Assembly: GCA_023423045.1 (NCBI GenBank)
Contig: JAFAGA010000099.1
Coordinates: 1 to 42,963, forward strand
Length of the DNA stretch: 42,963 bases
Reading direction: 5' to 3'
Origin: Bacillota bacterium
GTDB taxonomy: Bacteria; Bacillota; Clostridia; Lachnospirales; Lachnospiraceae
Made by a program: the position numbers and the translations under genes. The notes under the pieces were generated by a model. The model did no database searches and was not told where the DNA came from. It worked only from the letters and a program-made list of their open reading frames with translations. This document shows, one piece after another, positions 42,825-42,963 of this stretch. How positions within the stretch are numbered: the stretch's first letter is position 1; the number at the start of each line of letters is the position of its first letter.

Positions 42825-42963
42825 TGATTGTGTATACTTGAGTTTCCGTAGATTTATCCACAGAGTCTCGGATTCATAACTCTCTTTATAAACAACTTTC
42901 AAATAATGCCCTAAATATAAGGAATCCACTTCCTTTTTGTAGTAGAATAATGGTGTCTAAGCA

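Noticed and set aside
42708..42963. T-box leader before asnA
   Set aside because: No TGGNACCGCG-type T-box sequence or specifier-stem layout is visible.

Overview
The window reads as chromosome from a low-to-moderate GC Firmicute of class Clostridia, most likely a spore-forming Lachnospiraceae. Supporting signs are strong AGGAGG-type ribosome binding sites, a GerMN lipoprotein, OmpR/histidine-kinase pairs, a yybP-ykoY manganese riboswitch in front of mntP, and argG and argJBD of clostridial type. The genus-level placement is inference. No tRNA, rRNA or CRISPR array was seen.

1-5.5 kb is an AT-rich accessory cassette. It holds a truncated ORF end, a secreted nuclease lipoprotein, a large uncharacterised protein with an N-terminal HTH-like segment, a small prophage-type DNA-binding protein, and an immunity/toxin pair (SUKH/SMI1-like protein followed by a GHH-type HNH nuclease). 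A 39-bp imperfect direct repeat (110-148 and 4751-4789) brackets these genes. The cassette side of the window ends inside comEC, whose last part, from the HHGS motif onward, is missing.

5.5-15.6 kb is mostly one minus-strand series: truncated comEC, GerMN lipoprotein, sensor kinase, response regulator and comEA, then a small DMT transporter and a second, VanRS-like two-component system with a very large sensor.

16-20.6 kb is a plus-strand operon: ECF-type sigma factor, six-helix membrane protein, ABC ATPase and two ABC permeases. It is more AT-rich than its flanks and is followed by a short relic resembling the start of a conjugative-element sigma gene, so acquisition by transfer is plausible.

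20.6-26.7 kb carries arginine biosynthesis: argJ-argB-argD preceded by a GNAT gene and maf on the minus strand, with argG divergent. argC, argF and argH are not here.

26.8-42.7 kb is ordinary housekeeping and accessory metabolism: alpha/beta hydrolase, VOC protein, DUF4177 protein, GDPD, MFS permease, TrmH-type RNA methylase, DegV, AEC permease, riboswitch-controlled mntP, a GNAT, an SDR epimerase, three HAD phosphatases, an aldo/keto reductase, a histidine phosphatase and asnA.

The most unusual signal is a family of intergenic two-hairpin repeats between 31.6 and 40.3 kb. Each unit has hairpin 1, a CTCCGAT-type linker, hairpin 2 and a tail ending TTATAT. Stems differ between copies but stay paired, including compensatory changes. 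A related 72-bp tandem array fills the region upstream of degV. No function can be assigned from sequence alone.
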